The notes under the pieces are model-generated. The model saw only the letters and a list, made by a program, of their open reading frames with translations, searched no databases and had not been told where the DNA came from. A DNA stretch of 64,000 nucleotides from positions 236,705,088 through 236,769,087 of the forward strand of contig NC_134700.1 in assembly GCF_043290135.1 (NCBI RefSeq), read 5' to 3'. The translations under genes were made by a program, and so were the position numbers. Origin of the DNA: Rhipicephalus microplus. Its lineage: Eukaryota > Arthropoda > Arachnida > Ixodida > Ixodidae. Positions 20,521-32,478 of the stretch are shown here, piece by piece. Every line of letters begins with the position of its first letter. The first letter of the stretch is position 1.

Positions 20521-21600
20521 GCTCTGCCCTTGTATGTAGACACCTACGGCTCTGTTTTACAGAACAGCTCTGCGGTATCTTTTGTTATACCAATAAAAGC
20601 CACAACAAGAAAATTCAAGACCTCCCACCTTACGACATCAACGGGAGCAGAGCTCACAGCTCTTCATGCCGCATTGCCATTCGTCAGCGATGAAGAGCCA
20701 CAAAAATGGACAATTTGCAGTGACTCAAAGGCGGCACTGCAATCCCTTCTATCGCCTTTTACGCCATGGCCCATACGAACAGCTGGTATTGGAGATTGCA
20801 GAAAAGACTCACCAATTCATTGAAAATGGACGTGAAATAGCCTTTCAATGGCTCCAAGTTATTGTGGAATAATTGGTAATGAACGGGCCGATCGAGGTGC
20901 CTGTTCTGCCCATACTGAAAGCGATCAAATATCAATTCTGCTGTCCAAAACTGACGCTGCACGGAGACTCCGCATGCTTGCTCGCAAGCGCACCTCTTCA
21001 CAATGTAACGAGTCACATTTCATCCATGCACGGTTATGTACCTTAGACCCAACTCTCAGTCTTCGAATTTCTCCGGAATTACGCCGAAGAGACGCTACTA
21101 TGCTGTGCAGAATATGGTTGAGCGTCACATTTACCAGTGCGTACGCGTTCCGCATAGGAATGGCTGACACTGCTGCATGCGACCATTGCGGCAGTGACGA
21201 AACAACTTGGCACATTCTGTGTGATTGCCCACAATACTTCTCGCAGAGACAGTCACTCTGCAATGCACTAGACGATCTGGACAACCAGACTCTTCCGGAA
21301 GAAAGAATCCTGCGCTACCGACAGGAGTTTATGTCGCAGAAGAAGTCTGTGAAGGCGCTGCTGCACTTCTTGCGTTCAACCGGCCCGTCCAAACTACTGT
21401 GATCGGAACTTCCTGAATGCTTGCGCATGTGATTTTTTTCTAATTTATTTTAGATCTCTCTATCTGTATCCTCATTCCGACCCTTTTGCCCACCCCTGTA
21501 CAGGGTAGCAAACCAGTTCCGCTAAGTTAACCTGCGTCTCTTTTTTTTATTTATTTCTTTCTCTCTCTCACTCACTAGAAGCGAAAGTTGGGCTAGTGGG
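20521..21600 (+). pseudogene. I-clade LINE fragment: RNase H, C-terminus and 3' UTR
   Basis: 5'-truncated copy of an I-clade LINE related to the one at 27.8-32.6 kb. RNase H begins with an altered first Asp region (LYVDTYGS, where the relative has IYTDG), then GAELTALHAAL with the catalytic Glu, and CSDSKAAL. The reading moves to another frame at about 20750 (EQLVLEIAEK...FQWLQV) and back at about 20860 (CGIIGNERADR), so there are two frameshifts. The 184-codon frame 20848-21402 holds the C-terminal region with the zinc motif CDHCGSDETTWHILCDC and VKALLHFLRSTG. The 3' UTR contains ACAGGGTAGCAAACCAG near 21500 and ends in a CT tract. Confidence 0.8.
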
Positions 21601-23559
21601 TGGTTCATAGTTGGAAAGCAAGAAGAACGCAAAATTATAGACAAGAGCTGAGGAAGAGACGGCAGGACGCTGATTTATTCATTTTCGTTTTATTTTCATC
21701 CTTATAAATTTTTTGTTAAGCACAAAGTGGGGATTTTTGCTCATAACCACGACGCCCACGCTGACACGAACGGCGACACCGGATTTGCTTACAAAACGGG
21801 CTATTTAACGCTATCGCGTTAGAAAAGAAAAGTCAGACCTGCGCGAAAATGTCCAACACAGTCACAGCGACGGCTGAACGAGCAGCATTAGAGAACCTGT
21901 TGCAAACTTTCTTGAGGCTGTTAATACAATTACGCTTGCAACGTCAATTTTTCTGACAATTTATCGCCGAACAATGTGCTTCAACTGCAGTAAATTGACA
22001 GTTCCCATAGTCGACCATTCTACCCTCCCTGCCCCTGTGCCCCACCTATCTCTCTCTCTCTCTCTCTCTCTCTCTAGAAAGTTTGCGCATGCAGATGAGC
22101 AAGCATGGTAGAAGGTGTCATCGCTGTAGGAGGTAAGCCGTCCCTTCATAGCCCCACCCTTCAGCCAAGAGTCCGAAGTTCTAAACTTGCTACGAAGGAC
22201 CGTCGTACAGAGGCGGCTGCCAACAGCTCTCTATAGGAAGAACGACGTGAGCACCTTCAGCGGTGTTTGCACTTCTCCCACAGGTTTGTAATTCGATTCT
22301 GAGCTCTTATTGAATCACGGCCACAGCAGTCTGTTCGTTGCGGCTTTCATCGCGACTGCTGCGATAGAGCGTTGAATGTCTCGGAAGGCTGTCCGCTTTA
22401 ATCCTACAATGCGGTGGCATGAACAGAACTATTTGTCGGATGAGCGTCGGCGTGGGTTCCTCGAGAACCAGCCAGCAGTCTTTAGCTTAACCGAGTAAGT
22501 GAAAGAAGGAACTACAAAATAACTGATAGCGTCAGCCGAACGCACTCGTAAGAGGGAAACTTGGATCACTGATTCGTATGATTTATAGATTAGTATACAT
22601 AGCTCCACAGTTTGAAGTATCGGCGCAAGAAGCAAAGGGTGTGACAGATAAAGAAGCCTCGTGTCATGTGCACCGTTTGCGTGGGCGCTGAGCCGCACTA
22701 CCAACTAGGCCCGCAGAACTTGCGTCTTTTATTTACCTCAATCTCTCCTCCTCCTCCTTCTCCGTTTGTGTTGGCCGGTATTTTTCTCTAATATTACCAC
22801 CACGACAATTCTAATGCTTGCAGTTGCTCTTCGAATTTCTGAATAATAGTAAGCAGCACTCAACAACAAATGCGATAGCTCAGGTATATCAGGCAGTACG
22901 CCGGTATGGACGAAATATTCAATTGCATGGCATTGCTTGACAATGCCAACATCACGTGGATGCGTGCGGTTTTACAACAAATATTTTCACCGAATAAAAT
23001 AGTGAAGGCGGTCAGTTATATATTTGCTTCAGAGAGTTTCGAATATGACATGCATCGATTTGGGCTGGTATATATCGCCCGTATTCTACCCACATCTTTG
23101 CATACCGCGAATGATTGTTGAGGAGTGCGGGACTCGCAGGCAGGAACAGGTGGTTACCAAACAAAGACGGTAATTGGAAGCAGAATAGAGTAAGGCATCT
23201 GCATCGCATAGAGGCGGGCGATCGAAGAATCAATGGAATGGAGTGGGCCGTCGTCTCGTGGGCTCGAGGCTCCACGTCAATATGACTATTGTGTATCGTT
23301 GCTATGTATTAGCTGGCACATACTCTCGACAGATACGTACACTATACCGACCACCGGATAGATTGTTGTGACCCCTCGACGGGTCGCATATTCTGCGCAC
23401 CAAGGCGGGTGGCTATAGTGATGTAGCAGTGTACGTAGTGGGCCTTGGCGAATAAGCCTTTCCGGATATGAATATTGAATTCGAGGTTGTTTTCGACCCT
23501 TTCCTGCAACGTGCTTTCTGATGCCATATTCCTATAAACCCTATCAGACTTCCTTCGTG
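21601..23559. other. No gene recognised
   Basis: No domain or transposon signature apart from the CT microsatellite at 22049-22074 and CT/CTC-rich sequence near 22740-22765. Confidence 0.4.
22049..22074. repeat. (TC)n microsatellite
   Basis: About 13 TC units. The preceding C-rich sequence resembles the pyrimidine-rich end of the I-clade 3' UTR, but the GGGTAGC motif is absent. Confidence 0.9.

Positions 23560-23616
<57 letters not shown>
23560..23616. repeat. (AC)n microsatellite
   Basis: About 28 AC units followed by imperfect CACACA repeats to about 23670. Long open frames of repeated Cys-Val or Thr-His across it are repeat artefacts. Confidence 0.95.
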
Positions 23617-23618
<2 letters not shown>

Positions 23619-26459
23619 TCACGCACACAAGGACACGCACAAGAAGCGCACACACGACAAGCACACACGCACGCTCCTAATGAGAAACGTAGAAGAATTG
23701 TTCGTTCAAGCAACTCTGTTGAGTTACACCGGTGAGCGCCAATTTTCTCGTATGGTCGGCTTTTTCCATCATATGAAGTTATGTAAAGAAGGCAAACATG
23801 AGCCATATTCATAATTTTCTTTTAACCTTAGGTACCCCTGAATAATGCAAATATGATAAAAACAGCTTTGCAGGAACAATGAAGAGATAACACTTATGCT
23901 TTTCAGCAGCTGGTTGACCAAATGACCCTTCAATTGCTTGCTTGGTTGATCGCTTAAAACGCATAGGCATTTTTGTGACAAAGATCTCAATGTAGGCGCT
24001 GTTACCGAAGAAAAGGACGTAACATTTTACTTAATGCAGAGCACCTCAGCGTATTTTTTAGCCACCTTTGAACATATCATGTAAATTAAGCAGGGACGAG
24101 AAAGGTACTTGTTCCCAGTGTTTTATCTGCTACCGAAAAAAAGTAACTAAATATGTTACTCTAATAAAAAAAAAACGCGTTATCGCCATATCATATACGT
24201 TGCCTACAAAAGAACGTAACGCGTTGCCGTTACGTTTTCTGAAATAAAAAAAAACAGTAACGAAAGTTGATTCTACTGTTAACTATACACAATCATAAAT
24301 GTTGATCGATGCGTCCTTTCTACGCGAACCCACAATAAGAACTTTTTGTATCCCAAGTTTATGTATCAGATAAATATTGTAATCCAAACAAGAAACAATT
24401 CAATACGTTCATTGAACGAGAAATATTTGTTCAAATGTACGGGATCTTAGCAGTGTTATAATGTCTTAAAGTGGCTTGTAGAGTTACACATGATGGCTTT
24501 TGACGTATGGCACATAGTGACACCACTTTTTTCTATCCAACATAATACACCAATTTCATCACCTTTAGAGAACAACAGGTTATGAAATGAGTCCGTCCGT
24601 GTTGGATATGCTCAACGTTTTTGCAGTTAGAAAAAAACTGAGTTCTTTTTAGTGCTACTGGGTGATATATGCACAAAATATGAAGTATTCCATAAATTAT
24701 AAAACATTCTTTTTTTATTCGTTTCTCGATTTCTTGTGGAATCAGCTGCTGCAACGTGGCGTAACAAGGGAGTGACACGCCAGGCCCGTGCCCCCCCCCC
24801 CAATATTTTTTTCACCCATGGCATATGTAGCGCAAAATCACCATGTGTTTTCCCGGCTCCCACTTCAGATCAAAGAGCCTCCACAGAGGAAGAAAAAAGT
24901 TCTGCCTCCAACCTTGGTTTGCGATAAACGCGGTTAGGGCACTAACTGCGGTTACGTCGGCTGTGTAGCAGTCTTTAACTGCGGTTAGCCGTAGTGCTCG
25001 TGTCACACGGTATTATTGGGCTTTAATTGAAACAGAGGGATGCCAACCAAGGTAGCGAGAAAAAAAAATTCTTTCACTGTACAAGAAAAAAAATCAATGC
25101 TTCGCTCCTCGCACGCATTATTTTTAAGGGCTTTCTTCATGTCATCGCGCAATACGTATTTATTTTCTATGACTTGTAGAATTCAGGTTATGCAGGCTCT
25201 CGATCAGGTGTCCACCTGTAGACCAGCTGAAGTTACCACTGTCTTCTAGATGCGCCAGGATTCCACAAAAAAGAATTATGGACCATCTTCCCGAAAGGAA
25301 CCCTGATGGAATGTGAAGCAGCAGTGGTGTGCACGACGTTGACCCGGTTGAAGCAGGTGTCGACGTGGGTGCTGGAAGGAAGGTTTGAAGTGAAACTGGG
25401 TCCAGCGTTTACTCGAGTAAATGTTTCTTTGAAACGCAAAAACACGGAAGGCGGACTTGGTTTCTTGTAAATTTTATCGCAGATTATCGGGTCGAAAGAG
25501 TGTTTGCGCTCGACGTGTGGTCGAGCGTTGTGGGTGGTAGAGAGGTTGAAGGGAGAGAGAACTGTGTTGCGAGCAGGCGGAGAAGCCGGCAGCTGCGGGC
25601 GCTGCCACGAGCGTATGACGGGTGAAGGAGAGAGTGACGTCAGTGCGCATCTGCGAGGGGAGCGTGACGTCAACGCGCAGCCGCGGCCTGACCTACATGA
25701 CATCGCTCCAACGCCTGCGGTGAGAGGAATGTGTCAGGGCGCGTTTGTACATACGCACGTACGAACGGCATTGCAACGTGAGTCAAAAAGCTGGTTCGCA
25801 TCTAAAAAGCCGCTTACCAATCGGTTCTTTGTGCACGACAACGAACTTGTCGAATTCGATGCGATGGTCGTTCCTTACGCTCTACTGAGTGAGAGTGCTC
25901 TCTTTTGTCACTCGAACTTGCAGACATCGGTTCTATGTGGGCTCAGGTTCTGGGGCAAGTTGTTTGCTTCCACTACGAACGAAGCATCACAATCGGCACG
26001 CGCTATGAAGTAAACATGACCATGCGCTTTCCTTTTGGCAGCCTGTCTTTTGGGCATGGTAAGGTGCAGGTGGAAAGAATCTACCTGCTACGATCCTCTT
26101 GTACGAAGACATGTCCGTACAGCTTGTCATGTGGATACCATGGCTTTCTTCAAGCTTTGTTTGGCAATAGCCGAGAACTCCCCCCCCCCCAAAAAAAGAG
26201 AAAGAGCGATTCCAACCGCGCTTTCTTTGTCGTAGGTTGGCAGATCAGCAGTCGTCCAACCCCTAGCTACTTGTCAATGCAAACTTGTCAACGCAAAATC
26301 GCTTCAGTGTCTCTTGAAAAAAAAAAGACACTAAATTGGTTTGCGCGCACGTTGCAAGCATATTTCAAGAATCGGCTTCGAGGCTCACATCGCAGACATC
26401 TTTCAAGAGGAGGCATTGGCGAGATATAAAAGGCGCGTTTGTATTTGCCCCCAAATTTG
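23617..26459. other. No gene recognised; possible old repeat near 24.12-24.27 kb
   Basis: Unrecognised sequence. Around 24120-24270 there are several GTAAC/ACGCGTTA/CCGTTACG blocks between poly(A) runs, like decayed inverted-repeat elements seen in many animal genomes. I cannot assign a family. The 25.2-26.4 kb part is GC-richer with open frames up to about 170 codons but no motif. Confidence 0.35.
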
Positions 26460-26462
26460 TGA

Positions 26463-26546
26463 CTTTGGTCTAGTGGAAAGCGTGCCTGGAATCTGTTGCC
26501 GCGGACGTAGAGGTTGTCGGTTGGAATCCTGCTGACTGAAGTCTTT
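26463..26546 (+). other. tRNA-like sequence, probably a SINE head or tRNA pseudogene
   Basis: Contains A box TGGTCTAGTGG and B box GGTTGGAATCC at pol III spacing. The ends GACTTTG and TGAAGTC can form a 7-bp acceptor stem with G-T pairs. The T-stem has a mismatch and I cannot place a clean anticodon arm, so a working tRNA is unlikely. Confidence 0.35.
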
Positions 26547-27098
26547 TGAGAACCAATCGTATGCATTATAGACGTCATTTACGTGACGGAAATACGTCGC
26601 TTATGTCTGGGTGGACCCTGTCATAAAACACTTTCATGTTAAAGAAAAAAAACTCGGGACACTCAAGCACTGACTATCAACTGTTTTATTACTTCATACG
26701 TCAACGCATATATACACCCGAGCCATACAGCACAAAACAAATGAACACCCCATGCATGCACACACAACAATAGTAAACATAGGTGAACCGAGGATAAAAC
26801 CTGTGTGTTAGCTGCGTGAAGACAAGTTTTCGTTTTCAGATGAGGTCGGTGACAGAAAAGTTTCACAGATAGATAGTTGAGATCTTTTCAAAGTGTGATA
26901 AGCTCCTAAGGCCAGCCGCGCATGCTCATTTCGGCTTCTGCCTGCTTGTCCTTTCATTAGACTTACATGTGTACGCTGTTACTTTTACCTCAGGAAGAGC
27001 TTTATTCAGTTGTGCAATTCAAAAACAAAACAACGTAGCAAGGGTTTAGTGAATTTAGGCGGATTTTTCCTAAAGGATGACCTCAACAACGACAACAA
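26547..27098. other. No gene recognised
   Basis: AT-rich; no motif recognised. Confidence 0.4.
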
Positions 27099-27099
27099 C

Positions 27100-27136
<37 letters not shown>
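27099..27136. repeat. (AAT)n microsatellite
   Basis: About 12 AAT units, preceded by AAC-rich sequence. Confidence 0.9.
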
Positions 27137-27790
27137 TAATAGTAATGATGCAAAAGTTTATTAATATTATAATATTACTGATAATAAAATTACTTACACG
27201 AAATAAACAATTTGAGCTCTATATTCAAACACTGTAAAGCGCCTGGTGTTCAGGGTCGGAAAGAATAAAAAGCAGAGCGAGACATTTAAAGGAAGGGAAG
27301 CCGCAAAAGCAAGGCATTGGCAAGATAATTCAATAATGGTCCAATGAGTGGCACGCTAAATTACGGTAATTCACCAAGCGGTGATCGATTTACCACAGCA
27401 AACGTTTTCATCGCTTCTTGTCACTTGGTTCTTCCTCTCCATTCATATATTCATCCGGCTGAATTTTCTCCAGAAAAACGCTTGTCCAGAAACTGTGAGC
27501 TGCCGAGGTCTGAAGAGTACTTGAGATGAATTCGCCTGGTTTTTTTTATTTGAATACACAGAAATTTTCTCCAGCCTCCGACGCTCACTACTCCCTTCAC
27601 TTATGCATCGAAGTGAACGTACTTCGATGCATAAGGTCACACATAACGCATCAAAACAGCAACAGCAATAGAAACAGAAAAACATCACGCGATGCCAATG
27701 TTAAGCTGCGATAGAAGAACGAGGATAGGTAGGATGATTTGTCTAGTTTATAAGCCTCTAAACTAAAATATCTTTACGGCAATATATACA
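27137..27790. other. No gene recognised; 5' flank of I-clade LINE
   Basis: AT-rich sequence containing only the 15-bp hairpin. The 5' end of the I-clade LINE probably lies in the right part, but its position is not resolved. Confidence 0.35.
27600..27635. repeat. Hairpin, 15-bp perfect arms
   Basis: Arms 27600-27614 and 27621-27635 with loop GAACGT. It lies about 155 bp upstream of the LINE ORF1 frame. Confidence 0.85.
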
Positions 27791-29179
27791 TTGCGCGTTA
27801 TCACGCCTTTATCGGATAATGTTCGCGGCGCTCTTAGCTTGTCAAGCGCAGAAAGCGAGAAGGCTCAGTGCACTCCCATAATCTCAGCCTATTATCGCAT
27901 TCATAAACTGCAGCGTGTGCAGGACGAAGAAGACGAAGTCTTTTCTGAGTGGAACGCTGGTTTCAGTCTCTGTTATTTTTTCTCGTTTTCTTTGGTGCTA
28001 GTGGAAGACGCCGCTCTTCTGCCTGCGGAAATGGACGTAGAATCACCAGGGCCTCCACGCATACGTTCCGAGTCGTCTGTAGCCACTCTAAAAAAGCGCT
28101 CCGGCCACCCAAGTGACGTCGACAGTGAGGACACGCTCATGTACTCTACGGCCAGTGATGAGCGCTCCGATGAAAGTGACTTTGTGCCCGTGGCAAGACA
28201 CAGGGCGAAGAGGAGGCTGCTTACGACATCTCCTTCCCAGAGTAAGGCCACCACGAATATTCAAGAGCCACCGGTTCATCCTATTTTGTTTGTCCCACTG
28301 AATGCCGCTGACAGCATGAACCGACTTAATCGCCGGGTCAGGTCTATGTCACTTGAGGCGCTCGTTCCGGGACAAATAACAGACGTGAGAATCAACGGCC
28401 GCAAGAACGTTCTGGCGATAGACGTTACGCAACGTACTGCTCTCGACGTATTGACCAAGGTGAGTGTGCTCGGGAACATCAACGTACGTTCTTTCATACC
28501 AGATGGCAAGGACTCTAGGGCAGGCGTTATCTACGACGTCGACACTTCAATCAGCGATATTGATTTTCCCACTCTAATCAAACCAGTGACGGAAGCTACT
28601 ATAATCTTGCAAGCCCGCCGTCTCGGGAACTCACGATGCGTGAAACTAGTTTTTAAGGGTGACAGCCTCCCAACTCAAGTAAGAGTTGGTCAATTTCGAC
28701 ACACAGTACAGCCGTTCGGGCCGAAACCTCTTCAGTGTCGGAAGTGCTGTAAAATAGGACACGTGAGTGCTGTTTGCACAAGTTCTGCTGTGTGCTCCCG
28801 ATGCTCGGAGTCGCACAACACGGAAGCCTGCCAGGCAGAACATCGCAAATGCGGCCATTGCCAAGGTCCTCACGAGGTGTCATCAAAGCAGTGCCCAAAT
28901 GTGAAGAAGGAGATGCAAGTGCTGAGGCAGATGGCCAGAGACGGTTCTACACACTGGGAGGCTGCTGCTAAAGTGCGACGTCGACGTTCGCGCCATAGGA
29001 AAGCTCCTAGGACATCCTCTGCCAAGGCCAGGGATACACCGCTACCCCATATCACGCACTCACCATCACAAGCATCAACAAGTGCCAACAACAAGCATCC
29101 TCAGAAAGACGCAAGAAACATTGACTTAATCTTGCTGGGTCAAAGCGGCCTTCAGGCCGCTTTGACCCAGCAAGATTAA
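27791..29179 (+). CDS. I-clade LINE ORF1, gag-like CCHC protein
   Basis: 462-codon open frame. A likely start is the Met at 28031 (MDVESPGPPRIRSES), since the first 80 codons are unlike the family and hydrophobic in part; the frame opens at 27791. The centre resembles the I-clade ORF1 RNA-binding region. Three zinc knuckles follow: CRKCCKIGHVSAVC, CSRCSESHNTEAC and CGHCQGPHEVSSKQC, then a basic tail (KVRRRRSRHRK). ORF1 binds element RNA in this family. The final residues (LGQSGLQAALTQQD) come partly from the hairpin at 29125-29180, so the native C-terminus is lost. Confidence 0.8.
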   Translation: MRVITPLSDNVRGALSLSSAESEKAQCTPIISAYYRIHKLQRVQDEEDEVFSEWNAGFSLCYFFSFSLVLVEDAALLPAEMDVESPGPPRIRSESSVATLKKRSGHPSDVDSEDTLMYSTASDERSDESDFVPVARHRAKRRLLTTSPSQSKATTNIQEPPVHPILFVPLNAADSMNRLNRRVRSMSLEALVPGQITDVRINGRKNVLAIDVTQRTALDVLTKVSVLGNINVRSFIPDGKDSRAGVIYDVDTSISDIDFPTLIKPVTEATIILQARRLGNSRCVKLVFKGDSLPTQVRVGQFRHTVQPFGPKPLQCRKCCKIGHVSAVCTSSAVCSRCSESHNTEACQAEHRKCGHCQGPHEVSSKQCPNVKKEMQVLRQMARDGSTHWEAAAKVRRRRSRHRKAPRTSSAKARDTPLPHITHSPSQASTSANNKHPQKDARNIDLILLGQSGLQAALTQQD

Positions 29180-29180
29180 G
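29125..29180. repeat. Hairpin at ORF1/ORF2 deletion, 27-bp perfect arms
   Basis: Arms 29125-29151 and 29154-29180 are perfect reverse complements with a 2-nt loop. The left arm is ORF1 sequence. The right arm runs straight into the middle of the endonuclease (AIISATPGPWIITGDFN). Confidence 0.95.
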
Positions 29181-32100
29181 CGCCATTATATCAGCGACAC
29201 CTGGGCCATGGATTATTACCGGTGATTTTAACGCTCATAACCCCCTATGGGGAAGCCAGAAGATGGACCGTCAGGGAAGAGATGTGTCCTCCTTTGCATC
29301 TGACCACCAACTATATTGTTTAAATGACGGCGCTCCCACGTTTTTACGAGGTCTGACATATAGTAGCTGTCTCGACCTAACTTTTGTGTCAAGTAGCCTA
29401 AACACCAAGGTGCAGTGGTTTGCGGACAATGAAACGCATGGCAGTGACCACATCCCCACCTATATAAAAATCAAGGGGCTAAGCAAGTCGCAAATCGCGC
29501 CCACTTCACGAATAGACTGGTCAAAGTACAGATCATCCACAGAGAAGCAATGCGAGAGAAACCAAGAAGGTTCTCTTGAAAGCCTAGAAGGTATAATGAA
29601 GACCGCTATTCAAGAGGCAACGTTTAATTGTGGACCTTTGCCAGATTTTTGCAAATATGAGGTGGAGTTGGAGCGACTTCGCGCGATCTGTCGTCGCGCC
29701 GAATGACGTTATAGGCGCACGAAATCCATCTACGACTTGAGGGAAGCGAGACGTCTACAAAAGAAGATTCAACGTCGAATCAATGCACTACAGTCGCAAC
29801 GATGGAAGTCACTATGTGAGTCCCTCGATCCCCACAAACCTCTTTCGCAAATATGGAGAATAATCCGCGGCCTACGAACATTGCCACAACAAAATCGACC
29901 GTTCAAATGCCTTGCTCTCCACCAAGGCCGGCGTGAAATCGATATAGCGGAAGACTTCTGTGCCAGGGTTGCAAACAAGGTGTCCGGGATCAACGTGAGT
30001 AACCTACTAAACGCGCCGGCGTCCAGAGACACTCGGATGGACAATATGTTTTCTCTAGAGGAGCTTCAGGCAGCATTGGCAGCATGCACGCGCTCGTCAT
30101 CGCCTTGACCCGATGGAGTCACTTACATGGCCCTTGCTAACCTAGGACGAACAGCTCGGCGTGCCCTTCTAGCTGTATACGATGACTCGTGGAGCAACGG
30201 TTTGGTTCCTTCTTCGTGGAAGTGCAGCCGCCTTGTGCCCCTGCTCAAACCAGGCACATCGCCTCTGGACATGGCCTCCTATCGCCCCATCGCGCTTGCC
30301 AGCTGTTTTGGAAAGGTGATGGAGAGAATGGTGCTGACTCGCCTGGAGTGGTACTTGGAACATAACAATATATACCCCGATGCTTTGACCGGCTTTTGAC
30401 ATGGACGGTCTTCCATAGACAATGTTGTTGATCTTGTCACGTCTGTACAACAGCAGAAGAGCCTAAAGAGATTATCAGCGGCACTTTTCTTGGATATTAA
30501 GGCTGCATACGACAATGTATTACATGAAACCTTCCTGGACGCCTTGGGCAGCATTGGATTGGGAGGCCGCGTTTACCAATGGATCTACAGCTATTTGAAC
30601 GACAGAACCTTCTTCGTTCAGACAGAAGAGGGCGCAACAAGGCAACATCATACTTATCGCGGCGTACCTCAAGGTGGGGTCCTAAGCCCCATACTTTTCA
30701 ACCTTGCGCTCATCGGTCTCGTTGACGTCCTGCCACACTCCGTACATCTGTCGATATACGCGGACGACATCTGCATCTGGGCATCAGGGGTCACGCGTCT
30801 ACACGTACGAGCCAGGCTTCAGACAGCGGCTACACTGACGTCAAACTACCTTCAAGGACGAGGACTGGAGCTGTCATATGAGAAATGCTCACTAGTTGCG
30901 TTTACGCGCAAGACAATGACGCCATACCGCATCAGAATTAATGGACACACAATCAGCTATCAAAAGACTCACCGTTTACTGGGAGTAATAATAGATCGTG
31001 ATTTGTCTTGGAGCCCTCATATCGCTTACATGAAGAAGAAACTGACCATGATCACCCACGTCCTAAGGTTTGTTGCGGGAAAATCATGGGGTGCATCGGC
31101 ACGAGCCATGCTTCAACTGTATGCTGCACTTTTTCTTGGCTTCATGCGCTACAGCCTACCTGTGCTTGGCAAGGTCCGCATAACAAACGTACACGTCCTC
31201 CAGTCATTACAAGCTCAAGCACTGAAAATATGCCTCGGGCTGCCGAGATGCGCATCCTCAGCAGCGACTTTCGCAATCGCTCATGAACACCCTATCACAA
31301 CCTACATTCGTGTCGATGCTTTAAGAACCCACATAAGACATGCCACCCAGATTCAATCGCATCACCTCGCCTCCCTTCCAACTTCCAGGCCATGCTCTGC
31401 GTTCTGCTCTATTATTGCCCCACATCGCACGGTGATTCCCACGAACTTTACGCACGCAGCAAGACCATCGTTACCATTGTGGTGTCTACATCCACTGGAA
31501 GCCCTGATAACCATCCCCGGAATGCAAAAGAAGAAAAATTTGTCAAATTTGGCTCTAAAACAAACAACATTACTGTTTCTGCATGAGAAACACAGTGGAC
31601 ACATTCACATTTACACGGATGGGTTGGTCACTACAACAAGTTCAGTAGGCGCAGTGGTAATTCCGGAGAAATCCATCACGATAAAGTTCAGGACCTCGCA
31701 TCTGACATCATCCACGGCGGCAAAACTCGCCGCCATTCGTGCCGCTCTGGAGTTCCTAGTTGAAGAACCGCAACAGACATGGTCAATATTCTCCGACTCC
31801 AAAGCAGCTCTCCAGGGCATTGCCCCACCATATCGTCATGGATCAAACGAACAGCTAATATCTGAAATACGACTGCTTCATCACCGGGCTATAGAGAAAC
31901 AACATGACATAGCGTATCAATGGATACCAGGCCACTGCAGCATTGATGGAAACGACCGTGCAGATGAAGCAGCCCGAACTGCTCATGATGATGCACTTTG
32001 TGTAGCTATACCATTATCAAGAACGGACGCCGCTGCAAGGCTTCAATCACTTGCACGAGAACTGACACTCGCTCAGTGGAATTCACCGGCAATCACCAAC

Positions 32101-32478
32101 GTCTGCCTTCATAATTTGGACCCACATCTACAGCTCCGTCTTCCATCAGGAATAACCAGAGCAGAGGAGACACTTTTGTTCCGTCTGTGAATTGGGGTGG
32201 CCTTCACGAATGCTTATTCGTTTCGAATCGGAATGGCCAGAAGCCCGACATGTGACAATTGCGGCTGCGCAGAGACTTTCTCCCATCTTCTCTGCGAGTG
32301 TCCCCGCTTCAGCGTGCCAAGAAAAGAACTGTCAAAAGCTTTAGACAGAATAGACAATCGCCAATTGTCGGAAGAAAGGGTATTAGGACACTGGCCGAGA
32401 CCGTCCTCTGCACGCAAGGCATTGAAAGCGTTGTTGCGCTTTCTGCGGGCCAGTGGTCTTAGAGACAGACTGTAAACC
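29179..32478 (+). pseudogene. I-clade LINE ORF2: endonuclease (C-half), RT, RNase H
   Basis: One continuous frame of about 1100 codons with four TGA stops, at 29704, 30106, 30397 and 32188. Endonuclease: GDFNAHNPLWGS and GSDHIP; the N-terminal catalytic part is deleted. RT: PDGVT after a stop replacing the usual Gly, DIKAAYDNV, GVPQGGVLSPILF and the catalytic YADD (Asp codons 30763 and 30766). RNase H: IYTDG, FSDSKAAL and NDRADEAA, but the catalytic Glu position reads AKLAAI (Lys codon 31723), where the 20.6-kb copy has AELTAL. C-terminus: zinc motif CDNCGCAETFSHLLCEC and KALLRFLRASGLRDRL. It acted in target-primed reverse transcription; this copy cannot make a whole protein. Confidence 0.85.

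Noticed and set aside
23342..23814. Open frames of about 80-156 codons crossing the AC array (Cys-Val or Thr-His repeats).
   Set aside because: The open length comes from the dinucleotide repeat, which cannot form stops in those frames; there are no motifs outside it.
25233..26429. Overlapping frames of 156-174 codons in the GC-richer stretch as a host gene.
   Set aside because: Both strands are open together, with no domain, no consistent splice sites and no similarity I recognise.
26463..26546. Functional tRNA gene.
   Set aside because: The T-stem is imperfect and no clean anticodon arm can be placed; SINE head or pseudogene fits better.
29704..32190. TGA recoding (selenocysteine or Trp) in the I-clade ORF2.
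   Set aside because: The positions correspond to Arg, Gly and Trp in relatives, not Cys; the copy has other inactivating changes; no structure supporting recoding was identified.
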